Assembly: GCA_947470885.1 (NCBI GenBank)
Contig: CANIXE010000037.1
Coordinates: 1 to 11,647, forward strand
Origin: Planctomycetota bacterium
Lineage (GTDB): Bacteria; Planctomycetota; UBA11346
Length of the DNA: 11,647 nt
Direction of reading: 5' to 3'
The notes below the pieces were generated by a model. The model was not told where the DNA came from. It made no database searches and saw only the letters and a list, made by a program, of their open reading frames with translations. The position numbers and the translations under genes are program-made. Positions 1-7,130 of the stretch are shown piece after piece; position 1 is the first letter of the stretch, and each line of letters starts with the position of its first letter.

Positions 1-1
1 C

Positions 2-226
2 GAGATGGCGCCGCCGGATGGTGCCTTTTACCTGTGGGTGAAGGCCCCCGTCGGTTTTACCGGCACAACCTTCGTCGAGAAGGCCATCGCCAACAATTGT
101 CTGATCATCCCCGGCGGGGTATTCAGCGAGCGGGACACCCATTTCCGCATCTGCTACACCGTCCCTGATGAACGCCTGCGCCTGGGCGCGGAACTCCTTT
201 GCCGCCTCGCGGAATCCAAGCCATGA
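2..226 (+). CDS. PLP-dependent class I/II aminotransferase, C-terminal end (partial)
   Basis: Only the last 75 or so codons are inside the window; the gene continues off the left edge, so the ATG at position 5 is internal, not a start. The fragment has the usual small-domain C-terminus of fold-type I aminotransferases. It contains PDGAFYLWVKAP, then LIIPGGVFSERDTHFRICY, where the Arg of FRI matches the residue that holds the substrate alpha-carboxylate (Arg386 in aspartate aminotransferase numbering), and ends in a short amphipathic helix. The pattern resembles the aspartate / LL-diaminopimelate / aromatic aminotransferase group. Substrate cannot be decided because the PLP lysine and the substrate-specific residues lie outside the window. 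The stop TGA overlaps the ATG of trpA (ATGA), so the two are very likely cotranscribed and translationally coupled. The enzyme would be cytosolic. Confidence 0.85.
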   Translation, partial: EMAPPDGAFYLWVKAPVGFTGTTFVEKAIANNCLIIPGGVFSERDTHFRICYTVPDERLRLGAELLCRLAESKP

Positions 227-1050
227 ACCAGCCCCAGCCCGCCGTCCCCGTCAACCGCATCGCCGCTCGGTTCGCCGCGCTGAAACAGGCGGGGAAGAAG
301 GCTTTCATCCCCTACCTGTGCGCCGGCGATCCGAATCTGGCGGCGACGGAAAATCTGGTGGTGGCCCTGGCGGAGGCTGGTGCTGACGTCATCGAGCTGG
401 GTGTCCCGTATAGCGATCCCATGGCCGACGGCCCGGCAATCCAGGTGGCCTGTGACCGGGCGCTGAAGGCCGGGACCACCCTGCCCAAGGTCCTGGAATC
501 CGTGCGCCGGATCCGGACCCGTAGCCAGGTTCCCCTGCTGGCGTTCACCTACCTGGCTCCGGTGTTGGCCTATGGCATCGACCGTTTCGCCGCCGATGCG
601 GTGGCCGCCGGGGTGGATGGGGTGCTCCTGCTGGACCTGCCGCCGGATGAGGATCCCGGCTTGATCGCCCGTTTGCGCAGCGCTGGCCTGGCCACCGTCT
701 GCCTGGCCGCGCCCACCACCCCCGCCGGGCGTAAGCGGATGCTCGCCGCGGAAAGCCGTGGGTTCTTGTACTATGTCTGCCGCCTGGGCGTCACCGGTGA
801 ACGGGCCGAGTTGCCGGCGGATCTCGCCGAGCAGGTCGCCCTGCTTCGTTCCGCTGGCGATGCGCCGGTGGCCATCGGCTTCGGCATCAGTACCCCGGAG
901 CAGGCCGCTGCCGCCGCCCGGGCCGGGGATGGCGTGGTGGTGGGCAGCCATCTGGTCCGTCTGATCGAAAAACATGGCAGCGATCCGGATTTGGTGGCCA
1001 TCGTCGCCCGCCGGGCCGGGGAATTGGCCGCGGCGGTCCACGCGGTTTGA
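223..1050 (+). CDS. trpA: Tryptophan synthase alpha subunit
   Basis: TrpA cleaves indole-3-glycerol phosphate to indole and glyceraldehyde 3-phosphate and passes the indole to TrpB through the tunnel of the alpha2beta2 complex. The 275-residue product matches the usual family length of about 265-280. The start of the TIM barrel reads AFIPYLCAGDP. The catalytic pair is in place in ELGVPYSDPMADGP: Glu58 and Asp69 correspond to Glu49 and Asp60 of the Salmonella/E. coli enzyme. The loop-6 motif is RLGVTGE and the phosphate-binding segment is GFGISTPEQ followed by GVVVGSHLV. An in-frame TTG at 199 would add eight residues. I chose ATG 223 because it gives the family-like N-terminus and the 4-bp ATGA overlap with the aminotransferase. 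No trpB is visible on either side, so it is either upstream of the aminotransferase or elsewhere. Confidence 0.97.
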   Translation: MNQPQPAVPVNRIAARFAALKQAGKKAFIPYLCAGDPNLAATENLVVALAEAGADVIELGVPYSDPMADGPAIQVACDRALKAGTTLPKVLESVRRIRTRSQVPLLAFTYLAPVLAYGIDRFAADAVAAGVDGVLLLDLPPDEDPGLIARLRSAGLATVCLAAPTTPAGRKRMLAAESRGFLYYVCRLGVTGERAELPADLAEQVALLRSAGDAPVAIGFGISTPEQAAAAARAGDGVVVGSHLVRLIEKHGSDPDLVAIVARRAGELAAAVHAV

Positions 1051-1054
1051 ACGG

Positions 1055-1085
1055 AGCGGAACCGCTTCGGAGCCCGGCCGGCTCC
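1055..1085 (+). terminator. Tandem hairpins after trpA (weak terminator candidate)
   Basis: Two short inverted repeats follow the trpA stop directly. AGCGG (1055-1059) pairs with CCGCT (1062-1066), and GGAGCC (1069-1074) pairs with GGCTCC (1080-1085) around a 5-nt loop. No T-run follows, so this is not a classic intrinsic terminator. It may stabilise the 3' end or mark Rho-dependent termination. Confidence 0.3.
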
Positions 1086-1109
1086 AGTTGCATCAAAAGC
1101 CAGGATTTT

Positions 1110-1148
1110 CCAGGGGATGGGCCGTGATCCGAGGGGGGTAGCCCCTGG
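1110..1148 (+). other. Inverted repeat in the leader of the chemotaxis receptor gene
   Basis: CCAGGGG (1110-1116) is complementary to CCCCTGG (1142-1148) across 25 nt. A competing short hairpin is possible with GGGG (1135-1138) against CCCC (1142-1145). The element lies 44 to 83 nt before the ATG at 1193. The DNA from 1149 to the ATG is much more AT-rich than its surroundings, as expected for a promoter or translation-start region. I see no convincing -35/-10 pair and no strong Shine-Dalgarno. It could be an operator, a leader structure or chance. Confidence 0.3.
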
Positions 1149-1192
1149 TGGGTATTCTTGATTCCAGGTGAATTGAGAATAAGCACATAACA

Positions 1193-2806
1193 ATGTCTAC
1201 ATCCCCCAGAAGCGGTTCCCTGATGTTTCGCTTGTTGGTGGCCATTGGCGCCCTGATCAGCGTGGCTTCTTTGGTGGTCGTCACTTCAGCCTATGTCGTG
1301 GTCCAGCGAGTTCGGGTCAATGGTCCTGTCTATGCCGAGATCATCCTCGGGAAGGATCTCATCGCGGACATTCTGCCGCCCCCGGCGTACATCATCGAAC
1401 CCTACCTGCTGTGCTTCCAGTTGCTCAATGAACGGGATTCCGTCCGGCAGACGGCCTTGGTGGAGCGGGGCCGGACCCTCAAGGAGGGGCCCGGGGGCTA
1501 CGATCAGGCCCTGGCCCGCTGGCGGGACAAGCTGCCTCCGGGGGATCTGCGGACGGCGATCATCGAGACGTCCCATGCCGAGGCGGAGAAGTTTTTCGCC
1601 CTGCGGGACCAGCGTTTGGTGCCCGCCCTGCAGGCTGGTCGCCTGGACGAGGCCCGGCAGCTCATGGCGGGGGAATTGGGCCAGGCCTACGAGCGCCATC
1701 GCGAGGCCATCAATGGGGTGATCCTCAAGGCCAACCACTGGGATGAGGAAATCGAACGCCACGCCGACGCGGTCCTGGCCGCCGGCTGGTGGGTGCTGGC
1801 GGCGGGCGTCGTGGTGGCCATCGGTGGTGGTTTGCTGCTGGCCTTCCTGGTGGCCCGGCGGGTGGTCACCCCGGTCACCGAGGTCAGCCGGGTGCTGGAT
1901 GCCCTGGCGGCCGGGGACCTGACCCAGCGAACCACGGTTGCCCCCGGGGACGAGATCGGGGCCATGGCCGCGACCCTCAACGGCACGACCGAGACCCTGG
2001 GTCGGATGGTGGAGGGCATTGACCGGAACGCCAAGAGCATGGTTGGCGCCGCCCAGGGGCTATCCGCCCTCAGTTGCCAACAGACGGGTCATGCGGCGGA
2101 AGCGGCCGCCCAGGCGGGCGAGGCAGCAGCCACCGCCGTCCGGGTGTCGGCCAGCATTGGTTCCTTCGCCGCCGGCATCGAGCAGCTGGTAGCCAGCGTT
2201 AGCGAAATCGCCGGCAATGCCGGTCAGGCGGCGACGGTGGCCCAGGAAGGAGTTGCCCTGGTCACGGAGGCGGATGCCACGATGGTCCGTCTGGGGACCT
2301 CGTCGGACGAGATCGGGGCCATCATCAAGGTCATCACCGAGATCGCCGAGCAGACCAATCTCCTGGCTTTGAATGCCGCCATCGAAGCGGCCCGGGCGGG
2401 GGAATCCGGCAAGGGTTTTGCAGTGGTCGCGGGCGAAGTGAAGGACCTGGCCCGCAAGACCGCCGAGGCTACCGCCGACATCGGTCGTCGGGTCACGGGC
2501 ATCCAGGGGGATTCCCGGGCTGCCCAGGAAGAGTTGCAGAAAATCAGGGAGATTGTTGGTCGGATCAATGACCTTCAGCAGACCATTGCCAGCGCAGTGG
2601 AGGAACAGTCCGCCACCAGTCAGGAACTGGCCCGGAACATTTCCCAGGTTGCGGCGGCGGGGACAGACATCTCCCGAAACATCGACGCGGTTGCAGGCGC
2701 GGCCAAGGAATCCTCCGCCGGAGCGGTCATGACCCAGCAGGCCGCAAAGGAACTCACGAATTTGGCCGCGGAATTGCATCAGGCTGTAGCCCGCTTCCGC
2801 ACCTGA
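1193..2806 (+). CDS. Methyl-accepting chemotaxis protein (transmembrane receptor with HAMP)
   Basis: A 537-residue chemoreceptor of classic topology. There is a short cytoplasmic head, TM1 at about residues 11-37, a periplasmic sensor at about 38-193, TM2 at about 195-221, a HAMP domain at about 222-273 (P-x-x-x-V, GDLTQRT, DEIGAMAATLN) and a long coiled-coil signalling domain. The hairpin tip that contacts CheA/CheW is textbook: EQTNLLALNAAIEAARAGE at 386-404, followed by GKGFAVVAGEVKDLA. Glu-rich methylation helices include the EEQSATSQEL segment at 470-479. There is no C-terminal CheR/CheB-docking pentapeptide. The sensor is small and probably helical, and opens with KDLIADILPPPAYIIEPYL (54-72), a motif I recall from receptors of several phyla; its ligand is unknown to me. 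No che genes are nearby, so this is an orphan receptor feeding a pathway encoded elsewhere. ATG 1193 lacks an obvious ribosome site. Confidence 0.95.
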   Translation: MSTSPRSGSLMFRLLVAIGALISVASLVVVTSAYVVVQRVRVNGPVYAEIILGKDLIADILPPPAYIIEPYLLCFQLLNERDSVRQTALVERGRTLKEGPGGYDQALARWRDKLPPGDLRTAIIETSHAEAEKFFALRDQRLVPALQAGRLDEARQLMAGELGQAYERHREAINGVILKANHWDEEIERHADAVLAAGWWVLAAGVVVAIGGGLLLAFLVARRVVTPVTEVSRVLDALAAGDLTQRTTVAPGDEIGAMAATLNGTTETLGRMVEGIDRNAKSMVGAAQGLSALSCQQTGHAAEAAAQAGEAAATAVRVSASIGSFAAGIEQLVASVSEIAGNAGQAATVAQEGVALVTEADATMVRLGTSSDEIGAIIKVITEIAEQTNLLALNAAIEAARAGESGKGFAVVAGEVKDLARKTAEATADIGRRVTGIQGDSRAAQEELQKIREIVGRINDLQQTIASAVEEQSATSQELARNISQVAAAGTDISRNIDAVAGAAKESSAGAVMTQQAAKELTNLAAELHQAVARFRT

Positions 2807-2833
2807 ACCCGCACGGATTGCAGTCCATTTTGC

Positions 2834-2863
2834 CACCCGGACAAATTCGATCGGGTGTTTGTC
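2834..2863 (+). terminator. Probable terminator of the chemoreceptor gene, with interleaved inverted repeats
   Basis: CACCCG (2834-2839) pairs with CGGGTG (2852-2857), and the 3' side runs into TTTGTCGTTTGCTTT, which suits a weak intrinsic terminator 28 nt after the stop. A second 6-bp pair is interleaved: GACAAA (2840-2845) with TTTGTC (2858-2863). The two hairpins exclude each other, because a pseudoknot would need crossing loops of zero length. The element lies about 20 bp upstream of the IclR-type box, so an operator role is also possible. Confidence 0.45.
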
Positions 2864-2880
2864 GTTTGCTTTGGTCCGAA

Positions 2881-2918
2881 TTGGAGCATATTTCCACTTA
2901 TAGAATATAATACCGCTA
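2881..2918 (+). promoter_or_regulatory. Sigma70-type promoter of the IclR-family gene
   Basis: A perfect TATAAT -10 hexamer lies at 2906-2911 in a markedly AT-rich stretch within otherwise GC-rich DNA. The best -35 is poor (TTGGAG at 2881-2886, 19-bp spacer) and overlaps the IclR-like box, so factor-dependent or repressed use is plausible. The likely start is A2918, giving a 14-nt leader that contains GGAAAA (2921-2926) as a modest Shine-Dalgarno before ATG 2932. Confidence 0.6.
2882..2896 (+). promoter_or_regulatory. IclR-box-like operator
   Basis: TGGAGCATATTTCCA at 2882-2896 matches the E. coli IclR box as I remember it (TGGAAATNATTTCCA) at 11 of its 14 specified positions, including both outer TGGA/TCCA arms. 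It sits directly in front of an IclR-family gene and covers the place where the -35 element should be, which is the classic position for repression. A second TGGAAAA half-site occurs at 2920-2926, just after the predicted transcription start. That this site is used by the neighbouring regulator is inference. Confidence 0.55.
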
Positions 2919-2931
2919 ATGGAAAACTCCC

Positions 2932-3732
2932 ATGGGTAAGCCCACCACCGTCCCCACTGCCCCCGCCTTGGAACGTGGGCTGGCCATGCTGGAGCACCTG
3001 GCCCGGCATCCGGAGGGCCAGGGCATCAGCGATTTGGCCACCGCTTTAGAGCTGCCGCTCAACAGCGTATTCCGGTTCATCAACACCCTCCAGGTCCAGG
3101 GGTACGTCGTCCGGGATCCGGGCAGCAAGAAATACACCCTGACCCGCAAGCCGTCGTCCCTGGCCTACGGCAGCGAATCCGACCGGACCCTGATGGAGAA
3201 CGCCATCGACCTGATGCGGGAACTGCGGGACCAGGTGAAGGAAACCGTGGTGATCAGCATTGTCGATCGGGGCGAGGGTTTCATCCTGGAGCAGGTGCCG
3301 GGGCTCCATCCGTTCCGCTTCGTGGTCGAGCACGGCACTCGTCAGGCGCTCCACGCTTCGGCGTCGTGCAAGGCCATCCTCGCCCATCTGCCGGAATCGG
3401 AATGCATCGCCCAACTCGCGGGCTGCGATTTCGCCTCTCACACCTCCCGCACCATCACCGATCGGGCGGCCTTCCTCGCCGAGATCCAGCGAGTCCGCTT
3501 CCTGGGCTGGGCCGAGGACCTGGGGGAATCCTTGGACGGTGTGCATTGCCTGGCCGCGGCCGTCCGGGATCGCAGTGGTCGAGCGGTGGCGGCGATCACC
3601 GTCACCGGACCGGCTCAGCGTTTGCCCCAACAGGTTTTTCCAGAGGTCGGGCCCCTGGTTCGGGAATGCGCTACAGGCATTTCCGCCCGACTCGGATTTG
3701 GCGTCCTCGATACTTCTGTCACTTCTGCCTGA
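2932..3732 (+). CDS. IclR-family transcriptional regulator
   Basis: A 266-residue regulator, the normal size for the family. The N-terminal winged helix-turn-helix spans about residues 10-75: ALERGLAMLEHLARHPEG opens it, GISDLATALELP leads into the recognition helix LNSVFRFINTLQ (43-54), and the wing follows with YVVRDPGSKKYTLT. The C-terminal effector-binding domain (about 85-255) carries the usual LHASASCKAILAHLP element (140-154) and a good match to the IclR signature from GWAEDLGESLDGVHCLAAAV through SGRAVAAITVTGPAQRLP. Members usually act as dimers or tetramers that bind a small aromatic, sugar-derived or organic-acid effector. The effector here cannot be read from the sequence. The promoter carries an IclR-like box, which suggests autoregulation. 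The next gene begins 10 bp after the stop, so it is the obvious candidate target. Confidence 0.95.
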   Translation: MGKPTTVPTAPALERGLAMLEHLARHPEGQGISDLATALELPLNSVFRFINTLQVQGYVVRDPGSKKYTLTRKPSSLAYGSESDRTLMENAIDLMRELRDQVKETVVISIVDRGEGFILEQVPGLHPFRFVVEHGTRQALHASASCKAILAHLPESECIAQLAGCDFASHTSRTITDRAAFLAEIQRVRFLGWAEDLGESLDGVHCLAAAVRDRSGRAVAAITVTGPAQRLPQQVFPEVGPLVRECATGISARLGFGVLDTSVTSA

Positions 3733-3742
3733 GGAATCCGCC

Positions 3743-6700
3743 ATGCGTCTGTCAGTTCTGTTGTGCTGTGTCTGCGCGGCCCTGATCCCTGGGTTACACC
3801 TCCCTGGGGTGGAAGCTCCTGCGAAGTCTGCCTCCCCTGGCAAAGTCCCGGAAAATGCGGACAAAAAACCGGCCAAAGCTCCGGGGGACCCGGTAATCCG
3901 CCAACTGGCCCTGCTGGATCCCCAGGCCCTGGGTCGGGCCATCGACGACCTGGGCACGACCTTCCCCGCCTATCCCGCGGCGGCGTTCCGCGCCCGCCTG
4001 GATGCCCTGGGTGAGATCGCAGCGGCTCGGGTTGAATTGAAGAAGGACACCCCCGTTGGAAAGGATAAGGCCGCGGCCTGGCTGAAGCTCCAGCGGGAGG
4101 CCCTGTTGGCGAACCCCCTGGTGGATTTCTCCAAGCTGTTGTTGGTCCGCCGTTCCGAGAAATCCCCTTCCCTGGGCCTGCCCCAGAACTGGCAGAGCAA
4201 CTGCGCCCTGCCCAAGATCGGCTACGACAACGAGCTCACCGTGCTGTCCCCAGTGACCCCGGACGGCTCGTTTACCTCCCTCTACCAGCCATCGGACGGA
4301 ACCTTTATCGGCGATGTGGAGCTGCATCCCGATGCGGGAAAACTGATGTTCTCCCAGTCCGATCCCAAGGGCACCTGGCAGGTCTACGAGATCACCGCCG
4401 ATGGCGCCGGCCGTCGCCAGGTGACTCCGAACCTGGGGCCGGATGTGGACAACTACACCTCGTGCTACCTGCCCGGGGGCGACATCCTGTTTACTTCCAC
4501 GGCGACGATGGTGGCGGTGCCCTGCGTCAACGGCGGCAATGCGGTGGCGGATCTTTATCGCCTGTCCGCGGACGGGAAGAACGTGCGCCAGCTGTGTTTC
4601 GACCAGGAACACAACTGGTGCCCGACGGTGATGAACGATGGCCGGATCCTCTACCAGCGCTGGGAATACGCCGATCTGGTCCACTCCAATTCCCGCCGGT
4701 TGATGACCATGAACCCGGACGGCACGGCCCAGATGGCGTTTTACGGCAGCAGTGGAATGTGGCCCAACAGCCTGTTCTACGCCAAGCCGATTCCGGGCCG
4801 GCCGTCCCAGGTGGTGGGCATCGTCGGCGGCCACCACGGCGTGCCCCGGATGGGCGAGCTGGTGCTGTTCGACACCGCCAAGGGGCGCAAGGAGACCGAG
4901 GGCGTGGTCCAGCGTATCCCCGGTTTCGGCAAGCCCGTGGCCCGGGTGGCCAAGGACCAGCTGGTGAATGATTCCTGGCCCAAGTTTCTTCATCCCTGGC
5001 CCCTGGGCCGGGCGGATGGCACTGGTTCCGGCAAGTATTTCCTCGCCTCGTGCAAACCCACGCCGGATGCGCCCTGGGGCCTCTATCTGGTGGATGTGTT
5101 CGACAACCTGCTCCTCTTGAAAGAAACCCCCGGGCAGGCCTATCTGGAACCGATTCCCCTGCGCCAGCGTCCCACCCCGCCGGTCATTCCCAGTCGGGTC
5201 AATCCGGAACGCAAGGATGCCCAGGTATACCTAGCGGACATCTACGCCGGACCCGGCCTGGCAGGGATCCCCAAGGGCGAGGTGAAATCCCTGCGGGTGT
5301 TCACCTACGTCTATGGCTATCGGGGTTTCGGCGGGCTCTACGGTACCATCGGCATGAATGGTCCGTGGGATGTGCGACGGATTCTGGGTACCGTGCCCGT
5401 CGAATCTGACGGCTCGGCGCTGTTCACCATTCCGGCGAACACCCCGGTGGCGGTCCAGCCCCTCGACAAGGATGGCAAGGCTCTCCAAATCATGCGCTCG
5501 TGGTTCGTCGGCATGCCCGGCGAGGTGGTGTCCTGCGTTGGTTGCCATGAACCAACCGACCGGGCCCCAGCGCCCCGGGCCACCCTGGCCGCTCGCAAGC
5601 CCCCCACCGACCTCGAAGCCTGGTATGGAAAAACCCGGGGTTTCAGCTTCGCCCGGGAGGTCCAGCCGGTCCTCGACAAGAATTGCATCAGCTGCCACGA
5701 CGGCTCCGCCGGAACTCCGGGCAAGGCACTTCCAGATCTTCGGGGTGAGCCCCTGGTGGGCTGGAATTCCAAAATGCCTGGGGCCCAGTACAAGGGCCTG
5801 GCGGGCAAGTTCACCGTCGGCTACGCGAATCTCCACCGCTTCGTCCGCCATCCCGGCATCGAAAGCGACATCGCCGTGCTGACCCCGATGGACTACCACG
5901 CCGACACCACCGAATTGATCCAGCTTCTGCGCAAGGGCCACCACGGCGTGAACCTGAGCGCCGAGGACCTGAGCCGGATCACCACCTGGATTGACCTCAA
6001 CACCCCGTTCCACGGCGACTGGACCACCATCGTCGGCGCCAAAGCCGCCGAGAAGGCGGAGAAACGCCGGGCGGAACTGCGCAGCTCCTACGCCCAGGTG
6101 GACGACTACCAGATCGACGGCCCGGTGCCGGCGGTAGCCTGCACCACGACGCCTTCTGGTCCGGCTGCCGAGGCCGCGGTGGCTCCGTCCGCTCCGACGA
6201 TCGTCCCGCCCGCCACCCGGGTCGCCGCTCCGGCCTCCGGATTCAAGACGCGCAACGTGGACCTGGGGGACGGCCTCCACCTGACCCTCACCTGGATCCC
6301 TCCGGGCAGCGTGACCCTGGGGGGTGCCAATCCCGACGAACAACCCGCGTCCCCGGTGACCATCGCCAAGGGATTCTGGATGGGCACCACCGAGATTACC
6401 AACGCCCAGTACCGGCGCTTCGATCCGACCCACGACAGCCGCCGGGAATCCAAGCAGGGCTATCAGTTCGGCATCGAGGGCTATCCGCTGTTCAAGCCCC
6501 AGCAGCCAGTGGTCCGGGTGTCGTGGACCAGGGCCCGGGACTTCTGCGCCTGGCTGGGCAAGCGCACCGGAGCGAAGGTGGACCTGCCCACCGAGTCCCA
6601 GTGGGAATACGCCTGCCGGGCGGGCACCACCACCCCGTTTTCGTTCGGCGCCGCTGATGCGGATTTTTCCTCCTACGCCAACTGCGCGGATATCACCACC

Positions 6701-7087
6701 AAGGAACTGGCCTCGGATCCCTACACTGAAGCCAAGCCCATCGATAATCCTTCGGAATTCGACGACTGGCTGCCCAAGGACCTGCGCTTCAACGACCACG
6801 CCTTGGTCACCGCCGAAGTTGGCGGCTATCAGGCCAATCCCTGGGGCCTGCAGGATATGCACGGCAATGCGGCGGAGTGGACCCGGAGCCTCCACCGGCC
6901 CTACCCCTACGTGGACGGCGATGGTCGGAACGTGGTGGAGGCCGACGGCGAACGGGTGGTCCGGGGTGGCTCCTGGCGGGATCGCCCGACCCGCTGCGCC
7001 TCGGGCTACCGCCTGGCCTATCGACCTTACCAGCAGGTGTACAACGTGGGCTTCCGGGTGATGGTCGAAGACTTGCCGGGGGAATGA
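3743..7087 (+). CDS. Secreted multidomain protein: beta-propeller, hydrazine-synthase-alpha-like region, two c-heme motifs, C-terminal FGE/SUMF1-like domain
   Basis: I start at ATG 3743 because GAGGA at 3731-3735 is a good ribosome site and the N-terminus is then a signal peptide (MRLSVLLCCVCAALIPG, probable cut after VEA, residue 25). The open frame runs further upstream, but only through the IclR gene. The product is 1114 residues. About 170-450 contains TolB/PD40-type propeller repeats (ELHPDAGKLMFSQ, ADGKNVRQL, MNPDGTAQ). About 460-600 resembles the middle domain of hydrazine synthase alpha (VYLADIYAGPGL, NGPWDVRRILGTVPVE). Heme c motifs are CVGCH (598-602) and CISCH (648-652, in a VLDKNCISCH cytochrome context). 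After a Pro/Ala-rich linker (about 793-836) comes an FGE-sulfatase-type fold (about 846-1112) with FWMGTTEITNAQYRRF, LPTESQWEYACRAGT, MHGNAAEWTRS, VVRGGSWRDRPTRC and NVGFRVMVED. It probably acts in the periplasm or equivalent. Hydrazine synthesis itself is not implied; substrate unknown. Confidence 0.9.
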   Translation: MRLSVLLCCVCAALIPGLHLPGVEAPAKSASPGKVPENADKKPAKAPGDPVIRQLALLDPQALGRAIDDLGTTFPAYPAAAFRARLDALGEIAAARVELKKDTPVGKDKAAAWLKLQREALLANPLVDFSKLLLVRRSEKSPSLGLPQNWQSNCALPKIGYDNELTVLSPVTPDGSFTSLYQPSDGTFIGDVELHPDAGKLMFSQSDPKGTWQVYEITADGAGRRQVTPNLGPDVDNYTSCYLPGGDILFTSTATMVAVPCVNGGNAVADLYRLSADGKNVRQLCFDQEHNWCPTVMNDGRILYQRWEYADLVHSNSRRLMTMNPDGTAQMAFYGSSGMWPNSLFYAKPIPGRPSQVVGIVGGHHGVPRMGELVLFDTAKGRKETEGVVQRIPGFGKPVARVAKDQLVNDSWPKFLHPWPLGRADGTGSGKYFLASCKPTPDAPWGLYLVDVFDNLLLLKETPGQAYLEPIPLRQRPTPPVIPSRVNPERKDAQVYLADIYAGPGLAGIPKGEVKSLRVFTYVYGYRGFGGLYGTIGMNGPWDVRRILGTVPVESDGSALFTIPANTPVAVQPLDKDGKALQIMRSWFVGMPGEVVSCVGCHEPTDRAPAPRATLAARKPPTDLEAWYGKTRGFSFAREVQPVLDKNCISCHDGSAGTPGKALPDLRGEPLVGWNSKMPGAQYKGLAGKFTVGYANLHRFVRHPGIESDIAVLTPMDYHADTTELIQLLRKGHHGVNLSAEDLSRITTWIDLNTPFHGDWTTIVGAKAAEKAEKRRAELRSSYAQVDDYQIDGPVPAVACTTTPSGPAAEAAVAPSAPTIVPPATRVAAPASGFKTRNVDLGDGLHLTLTWIPPGSVTLGGANPDEQPASPVTIAKGFWMGTTEITNAQYRRFDPTHDSRRESKQGYQFGIEGYPLFKPQQPVVRVSWTRARDFCAWLGKRTGAKVDLPTESQWEYACRAGTTTPFSFGAADADFSSYANCADITTKELASDPYTEAKPIDNPSEFDDWLPKDLRFNDHALVTAEVGGYQANPWGLQDMHGNAAEWTRSLHRPYPYVDGDGRNVVEADGERVVRGGSWRDRPTRCASGYRLAYRPYQQVYNVGFRVMVEDLPGE

Positions 7088-7130
7088 GTCGGACCGACAC
7101 CGGGGTTCGGGGATGGCTTGACGTTCCTGA

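Noticed and set aside
154..1041. Minus-strand frame opposite trpA
   Set aside because: Antisense shadow of an unambiguous trpA.
1086..1192. Cyclic-di-GMP riboswitch in the chemoreceptor leader
   Set aside because: The G-rich leader invited the idea, but I cannot place the conserved core of either known class; only a 7-bp inverted repeat is supported.
2834..2863. RNA pseudoknot formed by the interleaved repeats
   Set aside because: Both crossing loops would have zero length, which cannot span 6-bp stems, so only alternative hairpins are realistic.
3260..3742. Upstream extension of the heme/FGE-like frame through the IclR gene
   Set aside because: The added residues are Arg/Ser/Pro-rich shadow text. 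The ATG at 3743 has a good ribosome site and opens a signal peptide.
7088..7098. GTCGGACCGAC palindrome directly after the heme/FGE-like stop as a terminator
   Set aside because: The arms leave almost no loop and no T-run follows; as RNA it would form only a tiny hairpin.
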